In this document: in pieces, positions 1 to 9,934 of the stretch
Layout: every line of letters starts with the position of its first letter
Position numbering within the stretch: the stretch's first letter is position 1
DNA from: Rhodanobacter sp.
GTDB lineage: Bacteria; Pseudomonadota; Gammaproteobacteria; Xanthomonadales; Rhodanobacteraceae
Assembly (NCBI GenBank): GCA_024711345.1
Contig: JANJTA010000035.1
Coordinates: 186,001-250,000, forward strand
Length of the DNA stretch: 64,000 nt
Direction of reading: 5' to 3'
The notes under the pieces: model-generated
Seen by the model: the letters and a program-made list of their open reading frames with translations, nothing else
The model's database searches: none
What the model was told of the DNA's origin: nothing
Translations under genes and position numbers: made by a program

Positions 1-732
1 GGCCAGCACGGTGGCGGCGAATGGCCGTTCGCGGGAATGCGCGCTGCGGTTCGGCACCGCATGCAGCGCAGTCACTCGCGCCAGAGGGCCTGCTGGCTTC
101 AGCAGCCCGCGGGTCTGCTCCAGCACCTGCTCCGTCCACGGCGCGGCGACCGCCTCGATCTCCACGTCGGCCTCGCCGAAGGCGCTGAAGCGGGTGGCGC
201 CCAGCTCGGCCAGCCGCGCATCGAGCTGGCGCCCGATCGTGCAGAACTGCGGATAGCTCGAATCGCCCAGACCCAGTACGGCGAAGCGCAGCGCCGGCAG
301 TTTCGGCGCGCGCTTGCCGCTGATGAACTCGAACAGGCCGCGCGCGTCGTCCGGCGGCTCGCCGTCGCCCTGGGTGCTGATCACCAGCAGCAGCTGGCGT
401 TCCTGCGCCAGCTCGCGCTGCGGGTAGGCATCGGCGCGCAGCAGTCGCAGCCGCAGGCCGGCCGCCTCGCCGCGCCTGGCCAGTTGCTCGGCGATGCGCT
501 TCGCGTTGCCGGTCTGGCTGCCGTAGACGATCGTCAGTCGCTCGGCCAGCGGGCCCGCCGGCGCTGGAGTCGCCCCACCGCCACGCTGCGCCTGTTCGGC
601 CTGCGCGGCGCTCCATGCGGCGATCCAGTATAGCTGGGCCACGGTCAGGTCCTGCAGCTCCCGGCTCAGTCTGGCGAGCTGGTCCGCATCGAGGCTCGGC
701 GCGGGAAGGTTCGGCACGGCGATGGTATTCAC
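1..732 (-). CDS. cysJ: Sulfite reductase [NADPH] flavoprotein alpha subunit, N-terminal part (runs off the left edge)
   Basis: This would pass electrons from NADPH through FAD and FMN to the sulfite reductase hemoprotein in assimilatory sulfate reduction, in the cytoplasm. Only the first 244 codons are in the window. After a variable 60-residue lead comes a flavodoxin domain with the FMN-binding loop GSQTGNA at residues 71-77. Further on are an STQGDGEPPDD segment and an LGLGDSSYPQFC segment, both typical of CysJ and P450-reductase flavodoxin domains. The GTG at 732 is the first in-frame start after a stop; GGAA lies 6 bases ahead of it. The FAD/NADPH half and any cysI partner lie outside. 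Three tandem MetJ-like boxes sit just upstream. The divergent neighbour is a TSUP exporter, which fits sulfur metabolism. Other diflavin reductases are possible but less likely. Confidence 0.85.
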   Translation of the reverse strand, partial: MNTIAVPNLPAPSLDADQLARLSRELQDLTVAQLYWIAAWSAAQAEQAQRGGGATPAPAGPLAERLTIVYGSQTGNAKRIAEQLARRGEAAGLRLRLLRADAYPQRELAQERQLLLVISTQGDGEPPDDARGLFEFISGKRAPKLPALRFAVLGLGDSSYPQFCTIGRQLDARLAELGATRFSAFGEADVEIEAVAAPWTEQVLEQTRGLLKPAGPLARVTALHAVPNRSAHSRERPFAATVLA

Positions 733-745
733 GCTGATTCCATTT

Positions 746-769
746 GGACGCCTATACGTCTTGACGTCC
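746..769 (-). promoter_or_regulatory. Three tandem 8-bp MetJ-like operator boxes
   Basis: Three adjacent octamers, GGACGCCT, ATACGTCT and TGACGTCC on the plus strand, carry an ACG core at exactly 8-bp spacing. Each matches the met box consensus AGACGTCT at 6 or 7 of 8 positions. They lie 14 bases upstream of the cysJ GTG. A possible -10 (TAATGT, minus strand, 770-775) sits just upstream, so the boxes would cover the start of transcription. MetJ binds such tandem arrays in enteric bacteria; that this organism has MetJ is an inference. Confidence 0.5.
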
Positions 770-867
770 ACATTAGTTTTTTTGCCTGCATCGTGAAAAA
801 GGATATGCCGGCATGTGCTTATGCCGAGGCCTTATTTCCGCGCCATGAGCCCGCTTTCGATACTTGC

Positions 868-873
868 TACACT
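868..873 (+). promoter_or_regulatory. Candidate -10 box for the TSUP gene
   Basis: TACACT within TTGCTACACT lies 31 bases upstream of the ATG at 905. The same GCTACACT form recurs ahead of gyrA and the MoxR operon. It argues for the start at 905 rather than the in-frame ATG at 845, which would lie upstream of the transcript. No good -35 box is visible. Confidence 0.4.
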
Positions 874-904
874 TTCCGCATCGCGCACGGATGCCTTTCC
901 GCCC

Positions 905-1657
905 ATGCCACCGCTGTCCGAATTCCTCACCTTTGCCGCCGTGGGCGCACTCGCCCAGCTGGTCGACGGCGCGCTGGGCATGGCTTACGGCGTCGTCTCG
1001 GCGGCAATGCTGCTGGGGCTGGGCTTGCCTCCCGCGGTGGCCAGCGCCAGCGTGCACTACGCCGAAACCTTCACCTGCGGCGCCTCCGGCCTCAGCCACC
1101 TCGCGGCCGGCAACGTGCGGCGGCAGCTGTTCTGGACGCTGGCCATTCCCGGCGTGGTCGGTGCGGTGATCGGCGCCTACGTGGTCACCCACGCCCCGGC
1201 AAGCTGGATGCGACTGGCGCTCACGGTCTACATGCTGGGCATGGGCGTGTTCCTGCTGCGACGGGCGACCCGGGCCGACCGCGGCCACGACGACGCGATA
1301 CCGCGCGCCACCCGTCCGCTGGGGCTGGTCGCCGGCTTCGCCGATGCCATGGCCGGCGGCGGCTGGAGCGCGCTGACCGTGACCACCTTGGTCGCCCGCG
1401 GCGCCACGCCGCGTACGGTGATCGGCACCGTGCACCTGGCCAAGTGCGTGGTGAGCGCCGCCGCCAGTGTCAGCTTCCTGCTGCACCTGGGCGCGGCCCA
1501 CGGCACGGCCGTGCTCGGCCTGATCGCCGGCGGCATCGTCGCGGCCCCGCTGGGCGCCTTGCTGGTCCGACGCATGCCGGCACGGGCCGCGACCCTGCTG
1601 GCCGCCACCGCCGTGCTCGCGCTGGGACTCAGCAACGTGGTGAGGGCGCTGTACTGA
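905..1657 (+). CDS. TSUP (TauE/SafE) family membrane transporter, probable sulfite/organosulfur exporter
   Basis: An inner-membrane protein of about 250 residues, the usual TSUP size, with around eight hydrophobic segments in two repeat halves. Each half has the glycine-rich turn of the family (LVDGALGMAYG near the N-terminus, FADAMAGGGWSAL in the middle). Family members export sulfite, sulfonates or other small anions. It is transcribed away from cysJ, which suggests disposal of excess sulfite or sulfide, but the substrate is inferred from context only. An in-frame ATG at 845 would add 20 residues. I prefer 905 because hydrophobic sequence begins soon after it and the candidate -10 box lies between the two. 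Confidence 0.8.
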   Translation: MPPLSEFLTFAAVGALAQLVDGALGMAYGVVSAAMLLGLGLPPAVASASVHYAETFTCGASGLSHLAAGNVRRQLFWTLAIPGVVGAVIGAYVVTHAPASWMRLALTVYMLGMGVFLLRRATRADRGHDDAIPRATRPLGLVAGFADAMAGGGWSALTVTTLVARGATPRTVIGTVHLAKCVVSAAASVSFLLHLGAAHGTAVLGLIAGGIVAAPLGALLVRRMPARAATLLAATAVLALGLSNVVRALY

Positions 1658-1679
1658 CGTCGCCGACAGCGGCCACCGC

Positions 1680-1685
1680 TACAAT
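1680..1685 (+). promoter_or_regulatory. Candidate -10 box for roxA, suggesting a leaderless mRNA
   Basis: TACAAT ends 6 bases before the roxA ATG, so transcription would begin at or within a base or two of the start codon. There is no Shine-Dalgarno sequence. mtnA shows the same 6-base spacing. Confidence 0.45.
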
Positions 1686-1691
1686 GCGGGC

Positions 1692-2885
1692 ATGACCAAG
1701 CCCATCCCCTTTCCGATCGAAGTCCGCGGCTCCGCGAAGCAGCCGCTGGGCATGTCGCCCGCCCGCTTCCTGCGCGACTACTGGCAGAAGCGTCCGCTGC
1801 TGATCCGCCACGCCTTCCCCGACTTCCGGCCGCCGCTGCAGCCGGACGACCTGGCCGGCCTGGCCTGCGAGCCGACCGCACTGGCGCGGCTGATCGTGCA
1901 CGACGTGAAGCGCGACCGCTGGCAGGTCAAGTCCGGCCCGCTCGACGAAGCCGACTTCGCCAGCACCCCCGCCAGCGACTGGACCTTGCTGGTGCAGGAC
2001 GTCGACAAGTGGGACGCCGACGTGGCGCAACTGCTGGAGCCATTCCGCTTCCTGCCGAGCTGGCGGGTGGACGACGTGATGGTGTCCTATGCCGAGCCCG
2101 GCGGCGGGGTCGGCGCTCACGTCGACCAGTACGACGTGTTCCTGATCCAGGGTCTGGGCCAGCGCCATTGGGCGATCAGCGACGACCCGCTGGCGCCGAA
2201 GGCGTTCCGCCCCGAGGTGGAGCTCAAGCAGCTGGTGCAGTTCGAACCGACCCACGAATGGCTGCTGGACCCGGGCGACATGCTCTATTTGCCGCCCGGT
2301 GTGCCGCATGACGGCGTGGCGTTCGGCGGCCCGTGCATGACCTTCTCCGTCGGCATGCGCGCGCCCTCGCAGGCCGAGCTGACCGGCGACCTCGCCGACT
2401 ACATCGCCGAACACCTGCCGGAGGAACTGCGCTACGCCGACCCGGACCTGAAACCCGCCACCGCGAGCGGCGAGATCGACCGCGCCGCGATCGAGCGGCT
2501 GAAGGACGCGCTGCCGTTTGCCGCCGCCCTGCGCGAGGACATGCTGCGCGACTGGTTCGGCCGCTTCATCACCCGCTACCGCAGTGCGCAGGCGCCGGCC
2601 CCGCCGGGCAAGCCGCTGACCGAAGCGGCGCTGGCGAAGCAGCTCGATGCCGGCGCACAGCTGCTGCGCCACCCGTGGTCGCGGCTGGCGTGGAGCCGGG
2701 GCAAGTCCGGCTGCACGCTGTACGCCAATGGCCAGGCCTATCCGGCCACACCGGCGCTGGCGCAGCAGCTGTGCGAACAGCGCACGCTGAGCGTCGCGCG
2801 CAAGCCCGGCGCCGCCGAACGCGCCCTGTTGCTGGCCCTGGTCAACGATGGCCATCTGCTGCCGCGCAAGCCCCGCCACCGATGA
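1692..2885 (+). CDS. roxA: JmjC-type 50S ribosomal protein L16 arginine 3-hydroxylase
   Basis: Fe(II)/2-oxoglutarate-dependent oxygenase (YcfD family) that hydroxylates an arginine of ribosomal protein L16. The 397 residues match the family length. The JmjC-like cupin fold spans about residues 95-225. The metal ligands are visible as H143-x-D145 in GAHVDQYDVF and H206 in PPGVPHDG. The stretch FRFLPSWRVDDVMVSYA with PGGGVG is strongly characteristic of YcfD. A C-terminal winged-helix-like region follows. The start is set by the ATG directly after TACAAT; no ribosome-binding site is present. It overlaps the next gene by ATGA, so the two are probably translationally coupled. Confidence 0.9.
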   Translation: MTKPIPFPIEVRGSAKQPLGMSPARFLRDYWQKRPLLIRHAFPDFRPPLQPDDLAGLACEPTALARLIVHDVKRDRWQVKSGPLDEADFASTPASDWTLLVQDVDKWDADVAQLLEPFRFLPSWRVDDVMVSYAEPGGGVGAHVDQYDVFLIQGLGQRHWAISDDPLAPKAFRPEVELKQLVQFEPTHEWLLDPGDMLYLPPGVPHDGVAFGGPCMTFSVGMRAPSQAELTGDLADYIAEHLPEELRYADPDLKPATASGEIDRAAIERLKDALPFAAALREDMLRDWFGRFITRYRSAQAPAPPGKPLTEAALAKQLDAGAQLLRHPWSRLAWSRGKSGCTLYANGQAYPATPALAQQLCEQRTLSVARKPGAAERALLLALVNDGHLLPRKPRHR

Positions 2886-3832
2886 AGCTGCAGGACTTCC
2901 ACGTCGAAGTCGCCGAGTGGTCGCGCGCCGAACAGCGCAGCGCCCTGCTCGACCTGCGCGAGGTGGTGTTCATCCGCGAACAGGGCGTGCCCGAGCCGCG
3001 CGAGCGCGACGGGCTCGACGTGGACTGCTGGCACGTGCTGGCGCGCGACGAGGCCGGCCAGCCGATCGGCTGCGGCCGCCTCACGCCGGCGCACAAGATC
3101 GGCCGCATGGCCGTGCTGCGCGAATGGCGCGGCCGCGGCGTCGGCGTGGCGCTGCTGCGCGAGCTGGTCGCTCGCGCCCGCGCGCAGGGCTGGCCGGAAG
3201 TGGCGCTGGACGCCCAGGTCAGCGCGCTCGGCTTCTACGAGCGCGAGGGCTTCGTCGCGCACGGCGAGGAGTTCGAGGACGCCGGGCTGATGCACCGGGC
3301 GATGCGCCTGTCGCTGTCCGCCCCGGAAGAAGACGCCGCGCCGCCGCGCGACGTCGAGACCCTGCCGGCCGGCACGCGCAGCGAGACCGCCGCCGCGCGC
3401 CTGCAACTGCTGGTCGACACGCGCCACCAGCTGTCCATCTACCTGCCGCTGCTGGACAACGACAGCTATGCCAGCACGCAGGAACTGGCCGAGCTGCGCC
3501 GCATCGCGATTTCCGGTCGCGGCGCGCGCATCCGCATCCTGCTGCACGACCCGGCTGCCGCCCTGCGCAACGACCACCGGCTGGTCGCGCTGGCCCAGCG
3601 CCTGCCCAGTGCGATCCGGATCCGCACGCCGGTGGAGGAAGCCGATCGCGCCTACATCTCGGCCTACCTGCTCAACGACGCCGGCGGCTACCTGTTCCTG
3701 CCCGAGGCGGATCGTGCGGCGGGCCGCGCCGCCCGCCACGACCGCGCCAGCCAGGCGCCGCTGCAGCAGCACTTCGACGAAGTGTGGGAGCGCGCCGAGC
3801 CAGCCAGCGAACTGCTCGCGCTGGGGCTTTAG
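2882..3832 (+). CDS. GNAT N-acetyltransferase fused to a C-terminal domain of unknown function
   Basis: 316 residues. Residues 1-140 are a GNAT domain of the ElaA/YjcF type: VFIREQGVPE near the N-terminus and the acetyl-CoA loop in LREWRGRGVGVALL, followed by the ALGFYEREGF signature. The acceptor substrate is unknown. From about residue 165 to the end is a second domain (LVDTRHQLSIYLPLLD, then ARIRILLHDP and HFDEVWERAEP). It looks like the phospholipase-D-like domain found with GNAT genes in related bacteria, but lacks an HKD motif, so catalysis is doubtful. The start ATG overlaps the roxA stop by 4 bases. Confidence 0.75.
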   Translation: MKLQDFHVEVAEWSRAEQRSALLDLREVVFIREQGVPEPRERDGLDVDCWHVLARDEAGQPIGCGRLTPAHKIGRMAVLREWRGRGVGVALLRELVARARAQGWPEVALDAQVSALGFYEREGFVAHGEEFEDAGLMHRAMRLSLSAPEEDAAPPRDVETLPAGTRSETAAARLQLLVDTRHQLSIYLPLLDNDSYASTQELAELRRIAISGRGARIRILLHDPAAALRNDHRLVALAQRLPSAIRIRTPVEEADRAYISAYLLNDAGGYLFLPEADRAAGRAARHDRASQAPLQQHFDEVWERAEPASELLALGL

Positions 3833-3972
3833 CCGGGCCTGCCGAGCGGTGATTCGGCCGAACGCCGCCGCGCGGGTGCGGCAAATCGCGGGAAATCGCC
3901 GGGTGCGGCAAAACACGCCTTAGACCATCGTCGGAGATCCCTGCCGGAAGGGCCTTCCAGGCCGCCCGCAGC

Positions 3973-4003
3973 TTGCCGCGTTGCAGCAGCCAAAGGCTAT
4001 AAT
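3973..4003 (+). promoter_or_regulatory. sucA promoter
   Basis: A perfect -10 TATAAT at 3998-4003 (GGCTATAAT), with TTGCCG at 3973-3978 as the best -35 at a long 19-base spacing. The predicted start near 4010 leaves a leader of about 115 bases before the GTG of sucA. Confidence 0.6.
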
Positions 4004-4044
4004 CGTCAGGATTCTCCCCAGTCATCCGTACGCACGGCCTGCCG

Positions 4045-4082
4045 GGCTTGAAAACCGGGCTGGAACCGCGACCTCAAAGGTC
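4045..4082 (+). other. Small hairpins in the sucA leader
   Basis: GACCT(caa)AGGTC at 4070-4082 and a CCGG/CCGG pair just upstream lie in the 5' leader of sucA. They are short, and I recognise no known riboswitch. This is the only structure seen in the 291-base gap before sucA. Confidence 0.3.
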
Positions 4083-4123
4083 ACACGGATGGTTGCAAGC
4101 ATCCTTTCCCTGCCGGTGGTGAC

Positions 4124-6964
4124 GTGACTACAAACCTGATCCGCGAGTTCTTCGACTCCTCCCAACTCGCTGGCGGCAACGCCGATTACGTCGAATCGCT
4201 CTACGACGCCTGGCTGGCCGACGCCTCGTCGGTGCCCGCCGAATGGGCCAACTACTTCACAACCTTCAAGGGCCGCGAATCGGGAGACGTCTCCCATGCC
4301 GCGGCCATCGCGCGCATCGAGGCGGCACAGAAGCAGCGCCACAACGGCGCCGCCGCCGCGCCGGTGAGCGACGAGCACGCGCGCAAGCAGGCTGGCGTGC
4401 TGCGCCTGCTTACCGCCTACCGCTCGCGCGGCCACCTCGCCGCCGAGCTCGACCCGCTCGGCCTGACCGAGAAGATGCCGGCGCCGGATCTGGGCCTCGC
4501 CTTCCACGGCCTCTCCGACGCCGACCTCGACACCGAATTCGACACCGGCAACTACGCCGGCGGCGGCCAGCGGCTGAAACTGCGCGAGCTGCTGAGCCGC
4601 CTGCAGAAGACCTACGCCAGCACGATCGGCGCCGAGTTCATGCACATCAGCAACCACGAGCAGCGCAATTGGATCTACAGCCGCCTCGAACAGGCCAGCG
4701 GCCAGAGCGGCCTGGACAAGGCCGGCAAGCAGCGCGTGCTGGACGGCCTCACCGCCGCCGAAGGACTGGAGCGCTACCTCCACACGAAATACGTGGGCCA
4801 GAAGCGCTTCTCGCTGGAAGGCGGCGACAGCCTGATCCCGATGCTCGACGACGTGGTGCGCGCCGCCGGCGACAACGGCATCAAGGAGCTGGTGATCGGC
4901 ATGGCCCACCGTGGCCGCCTCAACGTGCTGGTCAACATCCTGGGCAAGCCGCCGAAGACGCTGTTCGACGAGTTCGAGGGCCGCTTCGACCACCCCGACG
5001 ACCCGGCCCACTCCGGCGACGTGAAGTACCACATGGGCTTCTCCGCCGACGTCAAGACGCCCAAGGGCGGCGTGCACGTGGCGCTGGCGTTCAATCCCTC
5101 GCACCTGGAAATCGTCAACCCGGTGGTGAGCGGCTCGGTGCACGCGCGCCAGACCCGCCGCCGCGACACCGCGCACACGCAGTCGATGGCCGTGCTGATC
5201 CACGGCGACGCCGCGCTGGCCGGCCAGGGCGTGAACATGGAACTGTTCAACATGTCGCAGGCGCGCGGCTTCAGGATCGGCGGCAGCCTGCACATCGTGG
5301 TCAACAACCAGGTCGGCTTCACCACCTCCAACCCGCAGGACGCGCGCTCCACCATGTACTGCACCGACCTGGCCAAGATGGTCAACGCGCCGGTGCTGCA
5401 CGTGAACGGCGACGACCCGGAAGCGGTGATCCTGGTGACCCGGCTCGCCTACGAATTCCGCAAGCAGTTCCGCAAGGACGTGGTGATCGACCTGGTCTGC
5501 TACCGCCGCCACGGCCACAACGAGGCTGACGAGCCGGCCGCCACCCAGCCGGTGATGTACCAGATCATCCGCAAGCGCCCGACCGCACGCGACCTGTACC
5601 AGCAGCAGCTGGTGAAGGAAGGCGTGCTGGCCGAGGGCGAGGCCGCCAAGCAGTTCGACGCCTATCGTGCGCGGCTGGAAGCCGGCGCGCCGATGACCGA
5701 GCTGGACCCGGCACCCAAGCGCGACGGCCACGTCGACTGGGCTCGCTTCCTCGGCGGCAAGCTGTCCATGCCGGTCGACACCACGGTGCCGAAGGCGAAG
5801 CTGCTGGAGCTGGCGAACAAGATCCTCGCCGTGCCGGCCGACCTCGCCCTGCAGGCCCGCGTGGCGAAGATCTACGACGACCGCCGCAAGATGGCCGCGG
5901 GCGAACTGCCGGCCGACTGGGGCTTCGCCGAGAACCTGGCCTATGCCACCCTGGTCGATGCCGGCCATGACATGCGCCTGGTTGGCCAGGACTCCGGCCG
6001 CGGCACCTTCTTCCACCGCCACGCCGTACTGCACGACCAGAAGGACGGCCATACCTGGATGCCGCTGGCCAACGTGCGCGCCGGCGCCGACGTCGAGGTG
6101 ATCGACTCGCTGCTCAGCGAGGAAGCGGTGATGGCGTTCGAGTACGGCCACTCCACCACCGACCCGGACACGCTCAACATCTGGGAAGCCCAGTTCGGCG
6201 ACTTCGCCAACGGCGCGCAGGTGGTGATCGACCAGTTCATCAGCTCCGGCGAAGCGAAGTGGAACCGCCTGTGCGGCCTGGTGCTGCTGCTGCCGCACGG
6301 CTACGAAGGCCAGGGTCCGGAGCATTCCTCCGCGCGCCTGGAGCGCTTCCTGCAGCTGTGCGCGATGGACAACATGCAGGTCTGCGTGCCGACCACGCCG
6401 GCGCAGGATTTCCACATGATCCGCCGGCAGATGCTGCGCGCGGTGCGCAAGCCGCTGATCGTGATGACGCCGAAGTCGCTGCTGCGCCACAAGCTGGCGG
6501 TGTCCACGCTGGACGAGCTGGCCAACGGCGGTTTCCAGCTGGTGATAGGCGAACATCGCAAGCTGGCCGCGAAGAAGGTCAAGCGCGTGGTGCTGTGTTC
6601 GGGCAAGGTCTACTACGACCTGCTGGAGGAAGCCGAGAAGAACAAGCTCGCCGAGGTGGCGATCGTGCGCGTCGAGCAGCTGTACCCGTTCCCGCGCGAG
6701 GAAGTGGCGGCCGAACTGGACAAGTATCCTGCTGCCAGGGAAGTGATCTGGTGCCAGGAGGAACCGATGAACCAGGGCGCCTGGTTCCAGATCCGCCATC
6801 ATCTGCAGGCCTGCATCGGAGCCAGGCACAGCCTCTCCTACGCGGGCCGCGCTCGCTCGCCGGCGCCGGCCGCCGGCCACCACAACACCCACGTCGCCGA
6901 ACAGACCGCACTCGTCGAACAGGCGCTGACCGCCCCGGTCGGCACCGACCACTCCGCAGAATAA
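4124..6964 (+). CDS. sucA: 2-oxoglutarate dehydrogenase E1 component
   Basis: Thiamine diphosphate-dependent decarboxylase of the TCA cycle; it decarboxylates 2-oxoglutarate and passes the succinyl group to the lipoyl arm of SucB. The 946 residues fit the family. Visible landmarks are an N-terminal E2-binding segment ([16 protein letters not shown]), [27 protein letters not shown], the ThDP region [13 protein letters not shown], and [13 protein letters not shown]. The C-terminal transketolase-like half includes [21 protein letters not shown]. The start is GTG; the ATG at 4089 is closed by a stop at once. A GGTGG sequence 5 bases upstream serves as ribosome-binding site. It is the first gene of sucA-sucB-lpdA. 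Confidence 0.97.
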   Translation: MTTNLIREFFDSSQLAGGNADYVESLYDAWLADASSVPAEWANYFTTFKGRESGDVSHAAAIARIEAAQKQRHNGAAAAPVSDEHARKQAGVLRLLTAYRSRGHLAAELDPLGLTEKMPAPDLGLAFHGLSDADLDTEFDTGNYAGGGQRLKLRELLSRLQKTYASTIGAEFMHISNHEQRNWIYSRLEQASGQSGLDKAGKQRVLDGLTAAEGLERYLHTKYVGQKRFSLEGGDSLIPMLDDVVRAAGDNGIKELVIGMAHRGRLNVLVNILGKPPKTLFDEFEGRFDHPDDPAHSGDVKYHMGFSADVKTPKGGVHVALAFNPSHLEIVNPVVSGSVHARQTRRRDTAHTQSMAVLIHGDAALAGQGVNMELFNMSQARGFRIGGSLHIVVNNQVGFTTSNPQDARSTMYCTDLAKMVNAPVLHVNGDDPEAVILVTRLAYEFRKQFRKDVVIDLVCYRRHGHNEADEPAATQPVMYQIIRKRPTARDLYQQQLVKEGVLAEGEAAKQFDAYRARLEAGAPMTELDPAPKRDGHVDWARFLGGKLSMPVDTTVPKAKLLELANKILAVPADLALQARVAKIYDDRRKMAAGELPADWGFAENLAYATLVDAGHDMRLVGQDSGRGTFFHRHAVLHDQKDGHTWMPLANVRAGADVEVIDSLLSEEAVMAFEYGHSTTDPDTLNIWEAQFGDFANGAQVVIDQFISSGEAKWNRLCGLVLLLPHGYEGQGPEHSSARLERFLQLCAMDNMQVCVPTTPAQDFHMIRRQMLRAVRKPLIVMTPKSLLRHKLAVSTLDELANGGFQLVIGEHRKLAAKKVKRVVLCSGKVYYDLLEEAEKNKLAEVAIVRVEQLYPFPREEVAAELDKYPAAREVIWCQEEPMNQGAWFQIRHHLQACIGARHSLSYAGRARSPAPAAGHHNTHVAEQTALVEQALTAPVGTDHSAE

Positions 6965-6983
6965 AGACCCTCCAAGGATTGCT

Positions 6984-8183
6984 ATGTCCATCGAACTCAA
7001 AGTCCCCGTCCTGCCCGAGTCCGTCTCCGACGCCACCATCGCCAGCTGGCACAAGCAGGCCGGCGACGCGGTCAAGCGTGACGAGAACCTGGTCGACCTC
7101 GAAACCGACAAGGTGGTGCTGGAGGTGCCCTCGCCGGTCGACGGCGTGCTGAAGGAAATCCGCCACCAGGTCGGCGACACGGTGAACAGCGAGCAGGTCA
7201 TCGCGATCATCGAGGAAGGCGCCGTGGCCGCTGCTCCGGCTCCCGCAGCGGCTGCACCGGCGCCGGCCGCCGCGGCTCCCGCGCCCGCCGCCGCGCCGAA
7301 GGCTGCCACCGCCGAGCTTTCGCCGGCCGCACAGCGCGTCGCCACCGAGAACAAGGTGGACACCTCCGCCATCGCCGGCACCGGTCGCGACGGCCGCATC
7401 ATCAAGGAAGACGTGGTCAACGCCGGCGCCCGCCCCGCCGCGGCTCCCGCCGCCGCGCCGGCCGCGAAGCCGACCCCGGGCACGCGCCCGGAAGAGCGCG
7501 TGCCGATGACCCGCATGCGCGCGCGCATCGCCGAGCGCCTGATGCAGTCGAAGAACTCGATCGCCATGCTCACCTCGTTCAACGAGGTGAACCTGAGCGA
7601 AGTGTCGAAGATGCGCAAGACGCTGGGCGAGGCGTTCCAGAAGGAACACGGCATCAAGCTCGGCTTCATGAGCTTCTTCGTCAAGGCTGCCGCCGAGGCG
7701 CTGAAGCGTTACCCGTTCGTCAACGCCTCGGTCGACGGCAACGACGTGGTCTACCACGGCTACCAGGACATCTCGATCGCCGTGGCCACCGACAAGGGCC
7801 TGGTGACGCCGGTGCTGCGCGACGTGCAGGACATGAGCTTCGCCGACGTCGAGAAGGGCATCGCCGACTACGCCGTCAAGGCGCGCGCGAACAAGCTGTC
7901 GCTGGACGACCTGCAGGGCGGCACGTTCACCATCACCAACGGCGGCACCTTCGGCTCGCTGCTGTCCACCCCGATCGTGAACCCGCCGCAGAGCGCGATC
8001 CTCGGCATGCACACGATCAAGGAGCGCCCGATCGTCGAGAACGGCCAGATCGTCGCCGCGCCGATGATGTACATCGCGCTCAGCTACGACCACCGCATCA
8101 TCGACGGCAAGGACGCGGTGCTGTTCCTGGTCGACATCAAGAACCAGCTGGAGAATCCGCACAAGATGTTGCTGGGCCTGTAA
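6984..8183 (+). CDS. sucB: Dihydrolipoyllysine-residue succinyltransferase (E2 of 2-oxoglutarate dehydrogenase)
   Basis: Forms the core of the complex and moves the succinyl group to CoA. Residues 1-75 are a single lipoyl domain with the modified lysine K43 in [12 protein letters not shown]. An alanine/proline-rich linker follows, then the E1/E3-binding domain ([20 protein letters not shown], about 110-150) and a second Ala/Pro linker. The acyltransferase domain ends with the catalytic SYDHRIIDG motif. At 399 residues it matches SucB rather than the multi-lipoyl pyruvate dehydrogenase E2. It starts 19 bases after sucA with an AAGGA ribosome-binding site. Confidence 0.96.
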   Translation: MSIELKVPVLPESVSDATIASWHKQAGDAVKRDENLVDLETDKVVLEVPSPVDGVLKEIRHQVGDTVNSEQVIAIIEEGAVAAAPAPAAAAPAPAAAAPAPAAAPKAATAELSPAAQRVATENKVDTSAIAGTGRDGRIIKEDVVNAGARPAAAPAAAPAAKPTPGTRPEERVPMTRMRARIAERLMQSKNSIAMLTSFNEVNLSEVSKMRKTLGEAFQKEHGIKLGFMSFFVKAAAEALKRYPFVNASVDGNDVVYHGYQDISIAVATDKGLVTPVLRDVQDMSFADVEKGIADYAVKARANKLSLDDLQGGTFTITNGGTFGSLLSTPIVNPPQSAILGMHTIKERPIVENGQIVAAPMMYIALSYDHRIIDGKDAVLFLVDIKNQLENPHKMLLGL

Positions 8184-8186
8184 CCG

Positions 8187-9751
<1,565 letters not shown>

Positions 9752-9765
9752 GCACAGGCTGGCTC

Positions 9766-9802
9766 ATCCCGTGCAGGCCGTGGATGGCCAACGGCACGGG
9801 AT
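9766..9802 (+). other. Stem-loop after lpdA
   Basis: ATCCCGTGC at 9766-9774 pairs with GCACGGGAT at 9794-9802 (9 perfect base pairs, 19-base loop that can pair further). There is no T tract, so it is a weak candidate for an lpdA 3' end. Confidence 0.35.
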
Positions 9803-9848
9803 CCACGCGGCCCGCTCGTGGCGACATGGGCGGGCCGTCTCGTCTCCC

Positions 9849-9920
9849 GTAGGAGCCCGCTCGCAGGCGATGCCTTAACTAGCGGGATCCGGAAAGCATC
9901 GCCCGCAAGCGGGCTCCTAC
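9849..9920. repeat. REP-type inverted repeat pair (REPIN-like)
   Basis: Two 25-base arms beginning GTAGGAGCCCGCT, in inverted orientation with only two mismatches, separated by 22 bases. Sequences starting this way are abundant extragenic palindromes in Pseudomonas and Xanthomonadaceae, normally moved by RAYT transposases; none is encoded in this window. The element ends 14 bases before the next start codon, so it is part of that gene's leader. Confidence 0.75.
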
Positions 9921-9934
9921 AAGAAGGAATACGC

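Noticed and set aside
37-633. A plus-strand open frame opposite cysJ
   Set aside because: The minus strand encodes a flavodoxin domain with a perfect FMN loop; the plus-strand frame is Gln/Arg/Ala-rich without a recognisable motif.
4010-4123. A sucA-type riboswitch in the sucA leader
   Set aside because: Only two small hairpins are visible and nothing matches a riboswitch architecture I can recognise.
7210-7300. Tandem GCTCCGGCTCC-like repeats in sucB
   Set aside because: This is the normal alanine/proline-rich interdomain linker of an E2 protein; the repetition reflects codon use in that linker.
4022-7684. A 1220-codon open frame on the minus strand opposite sucA-sucB
   Set aside because: It is antisense to two unmistakable genes, has low-complexity Val/Ala/Arg/His-rich content typical of GC-rich shadow frames, and resembles no protein family.
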